The notes under the pieces are model-generated. The model was given only the letters and a program-made list of their open reading frames with translations. It had not been told where the DNA came from and searched no databases. Shown here piece after piece: positions 17,656 through 26,817 of a stretch of 64,000 nt of DNA (position 1 is the first letter of the stretch; every line of letters begins with the position of its first letter). Location of the stretch: the NCBI RefSeq assembly GCF_003352165.1, contig NZ_CP029176.1, positions 1,736,001 to 1,800,000 on the forward strand, in the 5' to 3' direction. This DNA comes from Acidibrevibacterium fodinaquatile (GTDB lineage Bacteria > Pseudomonadota > Alphaproteobacteria > Acetobacterales > Acetobacteraceae). The position numbers were made by a program, and so were the translations under genes.

Positions 17656-19056
17656 TCACCCGAGGACGGCCGTGAGGCGCGCCAGCGTCTCCTCGCGCCC
17701 CAATGCGGCAAGCGTCGCGTCGATCGGCGGGCTGGTGGTCGCGCCGGTGAGGGCGGCGCGGAGCGGCTGCGCCACCTCGCCGAGCTTTTTTCCGTGCGCT
17801 TCGGCGAAACCGCGGAGGGCGTCATGCAGCGCCGCCGGCGTGAAGGCGGCGGCGGCGAGCGTTTGCGCCAAATCGCCGAGCATCGCCCGCGCGCCGGGCG
17901 CGTCAAGCAACGCCTGCGCCTTCTCGTTCATCGGCAGCGGCGGCGTGCGCGCGAGAAACGCCGCGCTCTCGGCGAGTTCGACGAGGGTGCGGGCGCGTTC
18001 CTTGAGCGCCGGCATCAAGGTCTGAATGCGCGCCCGCGCGACATCATCGGAAACGAGCCCAGGCTTACCGGCAAGCCGCGCCATGACTTCCTCGGCGAGC
18101 CGCGCGTCATCGGCGGCACGCAGCCAGACGGCGTTGAGATGGGTGAGCTTGGCATAATCCATGCGCGCCGCGCCCCGCCCGACGCCGTCGAGATCAAAGA
18201 GCCGGATCGCCTCTTCCCGCGAGAGGATTTCGGCGTCGCCATGCCCCCAGCCGAGCCGCAACAAATAATTGCACACGGCCTCGGGGAGGAACCCTTGTTC
18301 GCGGAATTCCAGCACGCTGACCGCGCCATGGCGCTTGGAGAGCTTCGCCCCATCCGCGCCGTGGATCAGCGGGATATGGGCAAAGCGCGGCATCTCCCAG
18401 CCCATCGCCTGATAGATCTGGACTTGCCGAAAAGTGTTGGTGAGATGGTCGTCGCCTCGGATGACATGGGTGATCGCCATGTCGTGATCATCGACGACGA
18501 CGGCGTGGAGATAGGTCGGCGTGCCATCGCTACGCAGGATGATCATGTCGTCGAGTTCGGCATTGGCGACCCGCACGGAGCCCTGCACGAGATCCTCGAC
18601 CACGGTCTCGCCGTCGCGCGGGGCTTTGAGGCGGATCGCCGGCGCGACACCCGCCGGCGCCTCGGCCGGGTCGCGGTCGCGCCAACGCCCGTCATAACGC
18701 GGCGGGCGGCCTTCTTTCAGCGCCTGTTCGCGCATCAAACGCAGCTCCTCGGCGCTGGCATAGCAGCGATAGGCACGCCCGGCCGCGAGCAGGGCGTGCG
18801 CGACCTCGGCATGGCGCGCGGCGCGCGTCGATTGGAACAGCGGCGGCTCATCGGGGGTCAGTCCAAGCCAGGCGAGCCCGTCGAGGATGACCTGGACCGC
18901 CTGATCGGTGCTGCGGGCGCGATCGGTATCCTCGATGCGCAGCAGGAATTGGCCGCCATGGTGGCGGCTGAAGAGATAATTGAACAGCGCGGTGCGGGCG
19001 CCGCCGATATGCAAAAGCCCGGTGGGGCTGGGCGCGAAGCGGGTGCGGACGGTCAT
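17656..19056 (-). CDS. gltX: glutamyl-tRNA synthetase
   Basis: A class I aminoacyl-tRNA synthetase that charges tRNA with glutamate (466 residues). The HIGH box appears as [10 protein letters not shown] near residue 14, and the KMSKS box as KLSKR near residue 245. The helical anticodon-binding part follows. Alphaproteobacteria often carry two gltX paralogues and may also mischarge tRNA-Gln for amidation by GatCAB. From the sequence alone I cannot tell which role this copy has. It stands alone, 70 bases from the lipoprotein gene. Confidence 0.95.
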   Translation of the reverse strand: MTVRTRFAPSPTGLLHIGGARTALFNYLFSRHHGGQFLLRIEDTDRARSTDQAVQVILDGLAWLGLTPDEPPLFQSTRAARHAEVAHALLAAGRAYRCYASAEELRLMREQALKEGRPPRYDGRWRDRDPAEAPAGVAPAIRLKAPRDGETVVEDLVQGSVRVANAELDDMIILRSDGTPTYLHAVVVDDHDMAITHVIRGDDHLTNTFRQVQIYQAMGWEMPRFAHIPLIHGADGAKLSKRHGAVSVLEFREQGFLPEAVCNYLLRLGWGHGDAEILSREEAIRLFDLDGVGRGAARMDYAKLTHLNAVWLRAADDARLAEEVMARLAGKPGLVSDDVARARIQTLMPALKERARTLVELAESAAFLARTPPLPMNEKAQALLDAPGARAMLGDLAQTLAAAAFTPAALHDALRGFAEAHGKKLGEVAQPLRAALTGATTSPPIDATLAALGREETLARLTAVLG

Positions 19057-19147
19057 GGCGCGCTTCTAGACCAGGATCGCCGCGGGTTAAAGCGACCACC
19101 GCCGAGAAAACACGGCGCGCGGGCGCGCGGGGATCGGCAAGCGCCGA

Positions 19148-20170
19148 TTAGAGCAGCCCTTCGCGCCGCAAGCTGATCCATCGTCCATTGCCGACGATGA
19201 CGTGGTCGTGCAGCGTGATCGAGAGAACCCGCGCCGCCTCGCGCACGTCGTTGGTCATCTCCACATCCTCGGGCGAGGGCGTCGGGTCGCCGCTCGGATG
19301 GTTATGGACGAGGATGAGCGCCGAGGCGTGCAGTTCCAGCGCCCGCTTCACCACTTCCCGTGGATAGACCGGCGTGTGGTTGACGGTGCCGCGCGCCTGC
19401 ACTTCATCGGCGAGCAGATGGTTACGGTTGTCGAGGAACAGCACCCGGAACTGCTCCACCCGTTCGCGTGCGAGCGCGGCGTTGAGATAATCCATCAGCC
19501 GGTCCCAGTTATTGAGCACCGGCCGCGACAGCACCTCGGCGCGGGCAAGGCGCAAGGCCGCCGCCTGCACCAGCTTGATCGCGGCAACACCATGCATGCC
19601 AAGCCCGGGCGCGGCGAACAAATCGCGCTGGGAGGCGGCGAGGACAGCCGCGAAACTGCCGAAATGATTGATGATCGCCTTGGCGAGCGGCTTGGTGTCG
19701 CCGCGCGGCTGGGCGAAAAACAGCAGCATCTCCAATAGCTCGTAATCGGCGAGGGCCTCGGCGCCGCGCCCGATCAGTTTTTCGCGGAGCCGCGCGCGAT
19801 GGCCGTGCGGACCGGTGCTCGGGAAGGGAAGGGCCTCGGGATCGCCCGCGGCCGCCGGCGCGTCAGCATTGGCGGGTGGATCGGTCGCGAGCGGGCGCGC
19901 AAGAAACTCGGCGACGTGATTGGCCGCCTCGGCAAAGCCCGGCATGGCGCGCGGCGCCCGCTCGTCGACCGGCCACGCCGCCGCACCCCATCCTTCCTCG
20001 GCCAGAGGCGGGGCGGCCAACGCCTGCCCCTCCGCCCCCGGCGAAGGCCAGGGTTGCGGCAAAGTCTCGCGCCGGGCGAAGCGCGCCACTTTTCTCTTGC
20101 CTTGCAGGTCGCGCCACAATCCAGACAACCAGAACGACAAAACACCCTCCGCCGCCACGCACCATGGCAT
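19148..20170 (-). CDS. radC: RadC-like JAB/MPN-domain protein
   Basis: A RadC-family protein, historically called a DNA-repair protein, though the cellular role is uncertain. An N-terminal helix-hairpin-helix region (RARLREKLIGRGAEALADYE) precedes the metalloprotease-like JAMM motif HNHPSGDPTPSPED near the end. The open frame gives 340 residues, against about 225-250 for the family. The first ~75-100 residues are Pro/Ala/Gly-rich and probably partly untranslated. An internal ATG at 19945 (MPGFAEA) would give 265 residues. Neither start has a good ribosome-binding site, so the 5' end is unresolved. Confidence 0.85.
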   Translation of the reverse strand: MPWCVAAEGVLSFWLSGLWRDLQGKRKVARFARRETLPQPWPSPGAEGQALAAPPLAEEGWGAAAWPVDERAPRAMPGFAEAANHVAEFLARPLATDPPANADAPAAAGDPEALPFPSTGPHGHRARLREKLIGRGAEALADYELLEMLLFFAQPRGDTKPLAKAIINHFGSFAAVLAASQRDLFAAPGLGMHGVAAIKLVQAAALRLARAEVLSRPVLNNWDRLMDYLNAALARERVEQFRVLFLDNRNHLLADEVQARGTVNHTPVYPREVVKRALELHASALILVHNHPSGDPTPSPEDVEMTNDVREAARVLSITLHDHVIVGNGRWISLRREGLL

Positions 20171-20227
20171 TGGAGAGATTAATATTTCAACCTAGAATGG
20201 TGTTATGGGTATAATTTTCACTTATTA

Positions 20228-20500
20228 TTAACGATTGCCCGGCGCTTCTCCACTGGCCGCGGCAAAGGCGTTGAAGGTGATCAGCGTGTAGGTGTCCTTT
20301 ACCCCCGGCAATTTCTGGATGGCTTCGGTCACGAACAGGCCGATATCCTGCTCCGGCTCGAGATAGAATTTCCCGAGGAGATCATACTGGCCGGAGGTCG
20401 AATAGAGTTCCGAAAGCTGCGCGATACTGTCCGCCGCCTCGCGCGCGACGCGATAGGCCTCGCCCATCTCGCATTTGATCATCACGAAAATAGCCCGCAT
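20228..20500 (-). CDS. stand-alone Lrp/AsnC ligand-binding domain protein
   Basis: A 90-residue protein consisting only of the effector-binding alpha/beta sandwich of Lrp/AsnC regulators (MRAIFVMIKCEMGEAY to VKDTYTLITFNAF), with no DNA-binding helix-turn-helix. Such RAM-only proteins can bind amino acids and assemble into rings or mix with full-length Lrp proteins; the role here is unknown. A textbook AAGGAGG lies 8 bases upstream of the ATG, so it should be well translated. It is separated by about 105 bases from the next gene on the same strand. Confidence 0.85.
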   Translation of the reverse strand: MRAIFVMIKCEMGEAYRVAREAADSIAQLSELYSTSGQYDLLGKFYLEPEQDIGLFVTEAIQKLPGVKDTYTLITFNAFAAASGEAPGNR

Positions 20501-20605
20501 TTTACCCGCCTCCTTGCGATGGAACGAGAGCGTGACCGTTTAAGCCGGCATCGCCAAAGACGTGAGGCGCACGCTCCAGCGAGTGTCGAGCAGAGTATGA
20601 CCGGG

Positions 20606-21037
20606 TCAATTTGAACCCGTCATGCCGTGGCCGGGCTTTTCTTGCGCCGCTTGCAACAGTTCGGCCAGCACCACGGCATTGTTATGCACGGTATCACCCG
20701 CGGCATAAACCAGGGTTATCGGCCCGGCCGCGGCCAGCGCCCGCAAATCCGCGAGCAAGGCCGCTTGGGCGCGCAATTCCGCGGCATAGCGGCGACGAAA
20801 TTCTGGCCAGCGCGCCGGATCATGGCCAAACCAGCGGCGTAGTTCGTCGCTCGGGGCGATCTCCTTTTCCCAGCGCTGAATAGCCGCCTTGGCACGGGAG
20901 AGGCCGCGCGGCCACAGGCGATCAACAAGGATACGGACGCCATCTCCCGCCGACGGCGGATCATAAACGCGCTTAAGCTGCACCCCCATCGCTACGTCCC
21001 CGGCCGCGGACGGCGAGGCCCTAGCGGGTCCGGTCAT
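20606..21037 (-). CDS. DUF488 family protein
   Basis: A 143-residue protein of the DUF488 (YeaO-like) family. Characteristic pieces are LKRVYDPPSAGDGVRILVDRLWPRG near the N-terminus, WFGHDPARWPEF in the middle, and the closing ITLVYAAGDTVHNNAVVL. No function is established for the family. The ATG at 21037 overlaps the stop of the upstream AhpD-like gene (ATGA) and has GAGGA about 9 bases upstream. An internal ATG at 20989 (MGVQLKRV) would give the minimal domain of 127 residues. Confidence 0.8.
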   Translation of the reverse strand: MTGPARASPSAAGDVAMGVQLKRVYDPPSAGDGVRILVDRLWPRGLSRAKAAIQRWEKEIAPSDELRRWFGHDPARWPEFRRRYAAELRAQAALLADLRALAAAGPITLVYAAGDTVHNNAVVLAELLQAAQEKPGHGMTGSN

Positions 21038-21372
21038 TTTTTTTCGTCCTCGGCGAGGGCATCGATCATCAGCGCGGCATGGGCATAAGCGCCGCCGGCG
21101 CGCATCTCGGCGGCGACCCAGATCGCCTCCATCAACTCTTCCCCCGTGGCTCCAGCACGTAGCGCCGCCTTGGTGTGACCCTTGATGCAATAGGGGCATT
21201 GTGTGACATGGGCGATGGCGACGGCAATGATTTGTTTGGTCTTGGCCGCAAGCGCCCCCTCGGCGAACACCGCCTTGCCGAAGGCATTGAAAGCCGCCTC
21301 TGCCGCGGGGGCGAGTTCGCGCCGCTTTCGCGCCATCTCTCGGGTTGCGGGCGGATAGAGAGCTTCGGTCAT
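21034..21372 (-). CDS. AhpD-like / carboxymuconolactone decarboxylase family protein
   Basis: A 112-residue helical protein of the CMD/AhpD superfamily. The redox motif CPYCIKGH (residues ~59-66) has the CxxC-x3-H arrangement of AhpD-type peroxidase partners, which favours a thiol-redox role over lactone decarboxylation. The ATG at 21372 was chosen because GAAAGG lies upstream and MTEALYPP is a natural start; the frame is open a further 93 bases. It is coupled by a 4-base overlap to the DUF488 gene. It is divergent from the thiamine-diphosphate enzyme gene across 223 bases that include a lower-GC patch near 21460-21490. Confidence 0.85.
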   Translation of the reverse strand: MTEALYPPATREMARKRRELAPAAEAAFNAFGKAVFAEGALAAKTKQIIAVAIAHVTQCPYCIKGHTKAALRAGATGEELMEAIWVAAEMRAGGAYAHAALMIDALAEDEKK

Positions 21373-21595
21373 GATGTTGCCTTTCGTACGACTGTAAAAC
21401 GAGAGACCGCCCAGCCAGCAACGCCGGCGCGCATGGGCAGAGTTCTTCTTACCACGAACAGGCATTTTTTATGCTTCTTTAAAAGAGGGAACGCCGCCGT
21501 TCTGGTCGCTCCGCGCCTCGCTCGCCGATGGGTGACGGATCGAGCGGGGCGGCCTATGTTCGCGGTTGAAAATAGCCGCGAGGGAGGTTTGAGAC

Positions 21596-23353
21596 ATGGA
21601 ATTGGCGCAAGCCCGCAAAGCCCGCATCGCACCCCGCCCCGGCGGGCGGGTGCTCGCCGACGCGCTGGTCGCCAACGGTATCGACCATGTCTTCGCGGTC
21701 CCCGGCGAGAGCTATCTCGATGTGCTGGACGGGCTTTATGCGGTGCGCGAACGGCTCAAACTCGTCACCTGCCGTTTCGAGGCCGGCGCCGTCGACATGG
21801 CGGAAGCCTATGGCAAGCTCACCGGCCGCCCGGCGGCGGCGATGGTGACGCGCGGCCCCGGCGCCTGCCATGGCGCGATCGGCGTCCATATCGCGCGCCA
21901 GGACAGCACGCCGCTTTTGCTGTTCGTCGGCCAGATCCCCTTCGCCGAGACCGATCGCGAGAGTTTTCAGGAAATCGACTACCGGGCGATGTTCGGCCCG
22001 ATCGCCAAATGGGTGACGCAGATCGACGATGCGAAACGTATCCCCGAAATCGTCGCCCACGCCGTCGATGTCGCAACGCGCGGCCGGCCTGGCCCGGTGG
22101 TGATCGCGCTTTCGGAGGAAATGCAGCGCGACAGCGTCGCCGTCCCCGACATCGGTCCGGCGCCCGTCACCCGCCCCTTTCCCGATCCCGCCGCGCTGGC
22201 AAAACTGCGTGATCTGCTTGGGCAGGCGCGAAAACCGCTCGCCATTCTCGGCGGTTCCTGCTGGAGCGAGGCGGCACGCGCCGCGGTCCGCGATTTCCTG
22301 CTCGGCCAGGATATTCCCGTCGCGGTGAGCTTTCGCCGCCAGCAGCTCTATGACATGACGCTCGCGAATTTCGTTGGTGATCTCGGCGTCGGTTGCGATC
22401 CGGCTTTGGTCGCGAAAGTGCGCGAGGCTGATCTCATCCTCGCCTTCGGCACCCGGCTTTCGGAAGCGGTGACGCAAGGCTATACGCTGTTCGATCTCGC
22501 CGGCGCGACACCGATCGTGCATGTCTATCCCGAGGCCGAGGAAATCGGCCGGGTGTTTCGCCCCGCGCTCGGGATCGTCGCCGATCTCAACGTCTTTGCC
22601 GCAAGCCTCGGCGATCTCGCGCCGGTCGCGCCGCGCTGGGGGGAATGGCGGGCGGAATTGCGCGCCCTGCGTGAGGCCGCGAGCGCGATCGCCCCTTATC
22701 GCGGCAAGCTCAACCTCTCTGAGATTCTCCATGAGTTGCAAACCCTGCTGCCGGCCGAGGCGATCCTGACTGGTGACGCCGGCAATTTCGCCACTTGGGT
22801 CGCGCGGTTTTTGAATTTCGCCGATGCCCAGCGCTTCATCGGGCCGACCAACGGCGCCATGGGCTATGGTGTGCCGGCGGCGATTGCGGCGAAGATCGTC
22901 TTTCCCGAACGCCTCGTCGTCGGCTTCGTCGGGGATGGCGGTTTCCTGATGACCGGCCAGGAAATCGCGACCGCCTTTCATCATGGCGTCGCCCCCATCA
23001 TCTTGGTTTTCAACAATCAGATGTATGGCACCATCCGCATGCATCAGGAGAAATTCTTCCCCGGCCGCGTCTCCGGCACCACGCTCACCAACCCCGATTT
23101 CGCGAAATTCATCGAGGCTTTCGGCGGCCATGGCGAAACCGTCACCACCACCGCGGAATTCGCCCCGGCGTTTCGCCGCGCCGTCGCCAGCGGTCGGCCA
23201 GCGGTGATCGAACTCGTCCAAGACCCCGAGCAGATCACCCCGCGCGCAACCATCGCCGAGCTTCGTGCGCTGCGCCCGGCACCGCCCGGCAGCGTCGCCG
23301 CGAAACGCAAACCGCCGGCGCGCGTGCTCCCCAAGCATGGGAAAACGCGATGA
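21596..23353 (+). CDS. thiamine-diphosphate enzyme, acetolactate-synthase-like
   Basis: A 585-residue enzyme of the acetolactate synthase/benzoylformate decarboxylase superfamily. The N-terminal pyrimidine-binding domain has the catalytic Glu in CRFEAGAVDMAEAYGKLTGR near residue 62. A central domain follows, and the diphosphate-binding motif is GDGGFLMTGQEIATAFHHG near residue 447. The tail (PPARVLPKHGKTR) is basic. No ilvN-type regulatory subunit follows, so it is probably not the biosynthetic acetolactate synthase. The substrate is unknown. A strong AGGGAGG precedes the ATG. Its stop overlaps the next gene (ATGA), a secreted hydrolase, which is an unusual partner. Confidence 0.88.
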   Translation: MELAQARKARIAPRPGGRVLADALVANGIDHVFAVPGESYLDVLDGLYAVRERLKLVTCRFEAGAVDMAEAYGKLTGRPAAAMVTRGPGACHGAIGVHIARQDSTPLLLFVGQIPFAETDRESFQEIDYRAMFGPIAKWVTQIDDAKRIPEIVAHAVDVATRGRPGPVVIALSEEMQRDSVAVPDIGPAPVTRPFPDPAALAKLRDLLGQARKPLAILGGSCWSEAARAAVRDFLLGQDIPVAVSFRRQQLYDMTLANFVGDLGVGCDPALVAKVREADLILAFGTRLSEAVTQGYTLFDLAGATPIVHVYPEAEEIGRVFRPALGIVADLNVFAASLGDLAPVAPRWGEWRAELRALREAASAIAPYRGKLNLSEILHELQTLLPAEAILTGDAGNFATWVARFLNFADAQRFIGPTNGAMGYGVPAAIAAKIVFPERLVVGFVGDGGFLMTGQEIATAFHHGVAPIILVFNNQMYGTIRMHQEKFFPGRVSGTTLTNPDFAKFIEAFGGHGETVTTTAEFAPAFRRAVASGRPAVIELVQDPEQITPRATIAELRALRPAPPGSVAAKRKPPARVLPKHGKTR

Positions 23354-24420
23354 TCCGCATCGGATGGATCCTCGCATGCCTGCTTTCCGCGTTCGCGACG
23401 ACGGCACGGGCGCAGCCGGCGCTGGTGATCTACGAAAACGATTACGCGCTGCACGACGTCACTTTCGCCAATGGCGAGCGGATCGCCGATCTTCGCCTGC
23501 ATTACACCACTGTCGGCCTGCCGCTTCGCGATCGTGAGGGGCATGTCCTGAACGCGGTGTTGCTGCTGCATGGCACGACCGGCACCGGCAAGAATTTTCT
23601 CGCCCCGACGCTCGCCAACAATTTGTTCGGCCCCGATCAGCCGCTCGATACCCGGAAATATTTCGTCATTCTGCCGGACGGCATCGGCGCTGGCGGCTCG
23701 AGCAAGCCTTCCGACGGGCTGCACGCCCACTTCCCGCATTACGGTTACATCGACCAGGTGGAGATGCAATACCGCCTGCTGACCGACGTCTTCGCCGTGC
23801 CCCATCTCCGCCTCGTGCTCGGCACCTCGATGGGCGGGATGCAGACTTGGCTCTGGGGCGAGCGCCATCCCGGTTTCATGGACGCGCTGGTGCCGATCGG
23901 CGCGATGCCGGCGGCGATCAGCGGCCGCAACATGCTCTGGCGCGAGATGGTGATCCGCGCCATCCGCGACGATCCCGGCTGGCTGGGCGGCGAATATGAC
24001 CCGGCGAAGCCGCCGCGCCTTTGGTTGGAGACTGCGGCGCCGCTATTTGCGCTGATGACCGGCAACGCCGAGCGCCTGCAACAGGCGGCGCCGACGCGCG
24101 GCGATGCGATCGCCCTTTACAACCGTCTCGTTGCCGAGGGCTATAAATGGGATGCGAATAACATGCTTTATACCTGGGAAAGCTCGGCCGATTACGATCC
24201 GGCGCCCGATCTCGATAAAATCACCGCGCCGCTTCTTGCCATCAATTTTGCCGATGATCTCGTCAACCCGCCCGAACTCGACATCATGGCGCCGGCGATG
24301 AAACGCGTAAAGCATGGGCAATACGTGCTCATTCCGCGCGGCGCGACCTATGGCCATCAGACCCTGAACTACGCCGATATCTGGGGCCATCTGGTGGCCG
24401 AGTTTCTCGCCAAGAATTAG
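23350..24420 (+). CDS. secreted alpha/beta hydrolase of the MetX (homoserine acetyltransferase) fold
   Basis: A 356-residue alpha/beta-fold protein with a clear signal peptide (hydrophobic stretch ending ATTARA, residues ~1-22). The catalytic set is complete: nucleophile in LGTSMGGMQTW, Asp in NFADDLVNPPE and His in TYGHQTLNYA. The family contains homoserine/serine O-acetyltransferases, which are cytoplasmic, so an exported member is more likely an esterase or amidase acting on an imported substrate. The ATG at 23350 overlaps the stop of the thiamine-diphosphate gene by 4 bases. The frame is open upstream only because of codon composition. Confidence 0.85.
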   Translation: MIRIGWILACLLSAFATTARAQPALVIYENDYALHDVTFANGERIADLRLHYTTVGLPLRDREGHVLNAVLLLHGTTGTGKNFLAPTLANNLFGPDQPLDTRKYFVILPDGIGAGGSSKPSDGLHAHFPHYGYIDQVEMQYRLLTDVFAVPHLRLVLGTSMGGMQTWLWGERHPGFMDALVPIGAMPAAISGRNMLWREMVIRAIRDDPGWLGGEYDPAKPPRLWLETAAPLFALMTGNAERLQQAAPTRGDAIALYNRLVAEGYKWDANNMLYTWESSADYDPAPDLDKITAPLLAINFADDLVNPPELDIMAPAMKRVKHGQYVLIPRGATYGHQTLNYADIWGHLVAEFLAKN

Positions 24421-24570
24421 CCTTGTCGTGTCGTAAGAGCTTGCACAACTTTTCCCAGGAGCGGGAATGAGCGCGAGCGAAGACGACCTCCGCGACTGGA
24501 CGATCGCCAGCTTATGTGCGCTTGCTCGCCAATCCTGTTCCAGCCGCCCTTGCGGGCCAGAGCGCGCGCG

Positions 24571-25473
24571 TTATCGCGCCTGTTGGATCGCCGAGAGAAT
24601 CCAGGCCCCGCCCGGGGCGCGGAGGAAGGTCCAAAGCTCGGTCGCACTCACCCGTTCGCCCGGGCTGCCATCGACGACGCGACCGGAGGCGTCGAGCGTC
24701 ACGTCGATCATCGAAAACTGCATCGCAACCGTCGCGTAATCCCGCCCATTCTCAGACCACGCCTCGGCGAGGTCGCCACGGTCGAGCCGCACGTCGCGCA
24801 CCACGTTACGCACCCCCCGGCTGGTTTGCTCGGCGAGTTGCTCGGCGAAATAGCTCACCATTTCCGGGGTCGCGAGGCGGCGCAGCGCCGCGAGATCATG
24901 CGCGCTCCAGGCGGCTTGGATAGCGTATAAGGCTTGCTCGAAGGCCTGAAAATCGGCCGCGCCGATCGCCGGAGGTGGCCGCCCGCCTCCTGCCGGTGCC
25001 GCGCCCGGCGCGGGGGCGGCAACGAATGGCGCGCCGCCGGCGCCGCGCGGGCTCATGCCGGTTACGCGGCGGGCGAGGATGCGGACCAGCCAGACGATCA
25101 GCGCGATCTGGATGAGGAGGCCGATGATCCCCCCGAAACTCCCCATCCCCCAGAAAAATCCGTGCCCGAGCAGCATCCCGGCAAGCCCCGCGCCAATCAG
25201 GCCGCCGAACAGGCCGGAGAGGAACGACGAGCGCATCCCATCACCACCATAGCCGCCCATCATGCCGCCGCGAGGGGTGGTGGGGGCGGTCAGGCTGCGT
25301 TGCAGCGGCGCCGCATAGGGCGCGGTGTTGGTCGGCGGCGGCGCCGAATAGGTTCGGCTGCCGCGGCTGCCCATCGAAGACGAGTCACCCGCCCGCGCCA
25401 GCGCCGCGACCGGTGCCGCGGCCATCGCGAGCACCAGGAGAGCAGCCAAGAGCGGGATCAGGCGCGGCATCAC
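24571..25473 (-). CDS. Tim44-like domain membrane protein
   Basis: A 300-residue exported or membrane protein. An N-terminal signal or anchor (residues ~1-27) is followed by a Ser/Pro/Gly/Met-rich linker and two glycine-rich hydrophobic segments (around residues 85-100 and 110-132). A C-terminal Tim44-like domain (residues ~168-300, from FQAFEQALYAIQAAWSAHD to ELWTFLRAPGGAWILSAIQQ) completes it. Bacterial Tim44-like proteins of this architecture are of unknown function; the domain resembles membrane-tethering parts of protein translocases. It starts 12 bases after the pmbA-like gene. About 150 featureless bases separate it from the convergent hydrolase gene. Confidence 0.82.
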   Translation of the reverse strand: MMPRLIPLLAALLVLAMAAAPVAALARAGDSSSMGSRGSRTYSAPPPTNTAPYAAPLQRSLTAPTTPRGGMMGGYGGDGMRSSFLSGLFGGLIGAGLAGMLLGHGFFWGMGSFGGIIGLLIQIALIVWLVRILARRVTGMSPRGAGGAPFVAAPAPGAAPAGGGRPPPAIGAADFQAFEQALYAIQAAWSAHDLAALRRLATPEMVSYFAEQLAEQTSRGVRNVVRDVRLDRGDLAEAWSENGRDYATVAMQFSMIDVTLDASGRVVDGSPGERVSATELWTFLRAPGGAWILSAIQQAR

Positions 25474-25485
25474 ACTCTCCTCGCG

Positions 25486-26817
25486 TTACGCGCCCGCCAG
25501 CGTCAGGCCATCCACGCGGATCGTCGGCGCGTCGGTGCCGCGGCGAAAGACGAGATCGTTCGCCGGGGTGAGATGGGCGAACATCTCGATCAGGTTGCCG
25601 GCGATGGTGATCTCGGCGACGGGCTCGGCGATCTCGCCATGGCGGATCATGAAGCCGCTCGCGCCCCGGCTGTAATCGCCGGTGATGCCGTTGACGCCCA
25701 TGCCGATCAGCTCGGTGACATAGACCCCTTCCGTGATATCGGCCATCAAGGCCGCCGGGCTCAGCGGTCCCGGCGCGAGATAGAGGTTGGTTGCGCTCGG
25801 CGAAGGCGGGCCGCCGGTTCCGCGCGCGGCACGGCCATTGGTGCGCAGGCCGAGCTGGCGGGCGCTGCGCAGATCGAGCAGAAATGCCCGCAAAATGCCG
25901 CCCTCGGCGAGCACCAGCGGCGCCGTGCGCTGGCCCTCGCCATCGAAGGGGCGCGAGCGCAGACCACGCCGGCGGAGCGGGTCGTCATGGATCGCGATGG
26001 TGGGGCCGAAGACCGGTTGATCCATCCGATCCTTGAGGAAGCTGGTGCCGCGCGCGATGCTCGCGCCATTGATCGCGGCGGCGAAATGCCCGACCAGGCT
26101 TGCGGCGACGCGCGGGTCATAAACCACCGGCAGACGCGCGGTCTTGGGCCGCACCGGGTTGAGCCGCGCGACCGCGCGTTCGCCCGCCCGCCGCCCGAGC
26201 ACCGCCCCATCCTCGAGATCGCCGCCATGGACCGCCGAAGCGTAATCGTAATCGCGTTCCATCGCCGTTCCCTGCCCGGCGAGCGCGGTGACCGAGAGGC
26301 TGTGGCTGCTGCGCGCATAGTGCCCGAGAAAGCCCGCCGAGGTCGCGAGTGTGATCTCGCTCCGGCTCCAGCCGGCTTCGGCGCCCTCGGAATTGGAGAC
26401 GCCAGGGACGGCGAGCGCGGCCTCTTCGGAGCAAGCGGCGCGGCTGATCAGGGTCGCGGGGCTCGGTTCGTCGGGGTCGAGAAGATCGAGAAAACCGGCC
26501 TCCTGCGGCGTCGGTGGCGCCTCATCGAGGCCGGCGAAAGGGTCTTCCGGCACCACCCGCGCCATCGCCAGCGCGCGCGCGACCAGATCGGGAAAACCGG
26601 CGGGATCGGCGCTGCCGGCCGAGACGATGGCGGCGCGGCGGCCGACAAAGACGCGGAGACCGACATCGCGCCCCTCCGCCCGCTCGACATGCTCGGTTTC
26701 GCCGAGCCGCCGCGTGACCGCGAGCGAGGCCGAGGAGACCAGCACCGCATCGGCAGCATCGGCGCCGGCGGCGCGGGCCGCGGCAAGCAAATCGCCGAGC
26801 AGTTCGGGCCCGTTCAT
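25486..26817 (-). CDS. TldD/PmbA family metallopeptidase subunit (PmbA-like)
   Basis: A 443-residue PmbA-type member of the TldD/PmbA family. With TldD, such proteins form a heterodimeric protease known to process microcin B17 and degrade CcdA. The PmbA subunit lacks the HExxxH motif that TldD carries, and none is seen here. Typical features are VGRRAAIVSAGSAD near residue 58, the SNSEGAEAGWSRS segment and the C-terminal GVNGITGDYSRGASGFMI. Its ATG overlaps the stop of the M16 peptidase gene by 4 bases. No tldD is present in the window. Confidence 0.88.
   Translation of the reverse strand: MNGPELLGDLLAAARAAGADAADAVLVSSASLAVTRRLGETEHVERAEGRDVGLRVFVGRRAAIVSAGSADPAGFPDLVARALAMARVVPEDPFAGLDEAPPTPQEAGFLDLLDPDEPSPATLISRAACSEEAALAVPGVSNSEGAEAGWSRSEITLATSAGFLGHYARSSHSLSVTALAGQGTAMERDYDYASAVHGGDLEDGAVLGRRAGERAVARLNPVRPKTARLPVVYDPRVAASLVGHFAAAINGASIARGTSFLKDRMDQPVFGPTIAIHDDPLRRRGLRSRPFDGEGQRTAPLVLAEGGILRAFLLDLRSARQLGLRTNGRAARGTGGPPSPSATNLYLAPGPLSPAALMADITEGVYVTELIGMGVNGITGDYSRGASGFMIRHGEIAEPVAEITIAGNLIEMFAHLTPANDLVFRRGTDAPTIRVDGLTLAGA

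Noticed and set aside
20598-20625. Inverted repeat ATGAC-GGGT/ACCC-GTCAT at the end of the DUF488 gene as a terminator
   Set aside because: The stem has a bulge, overlaps the final codons and has no T-run in the direction of transcription. Too weak to call.
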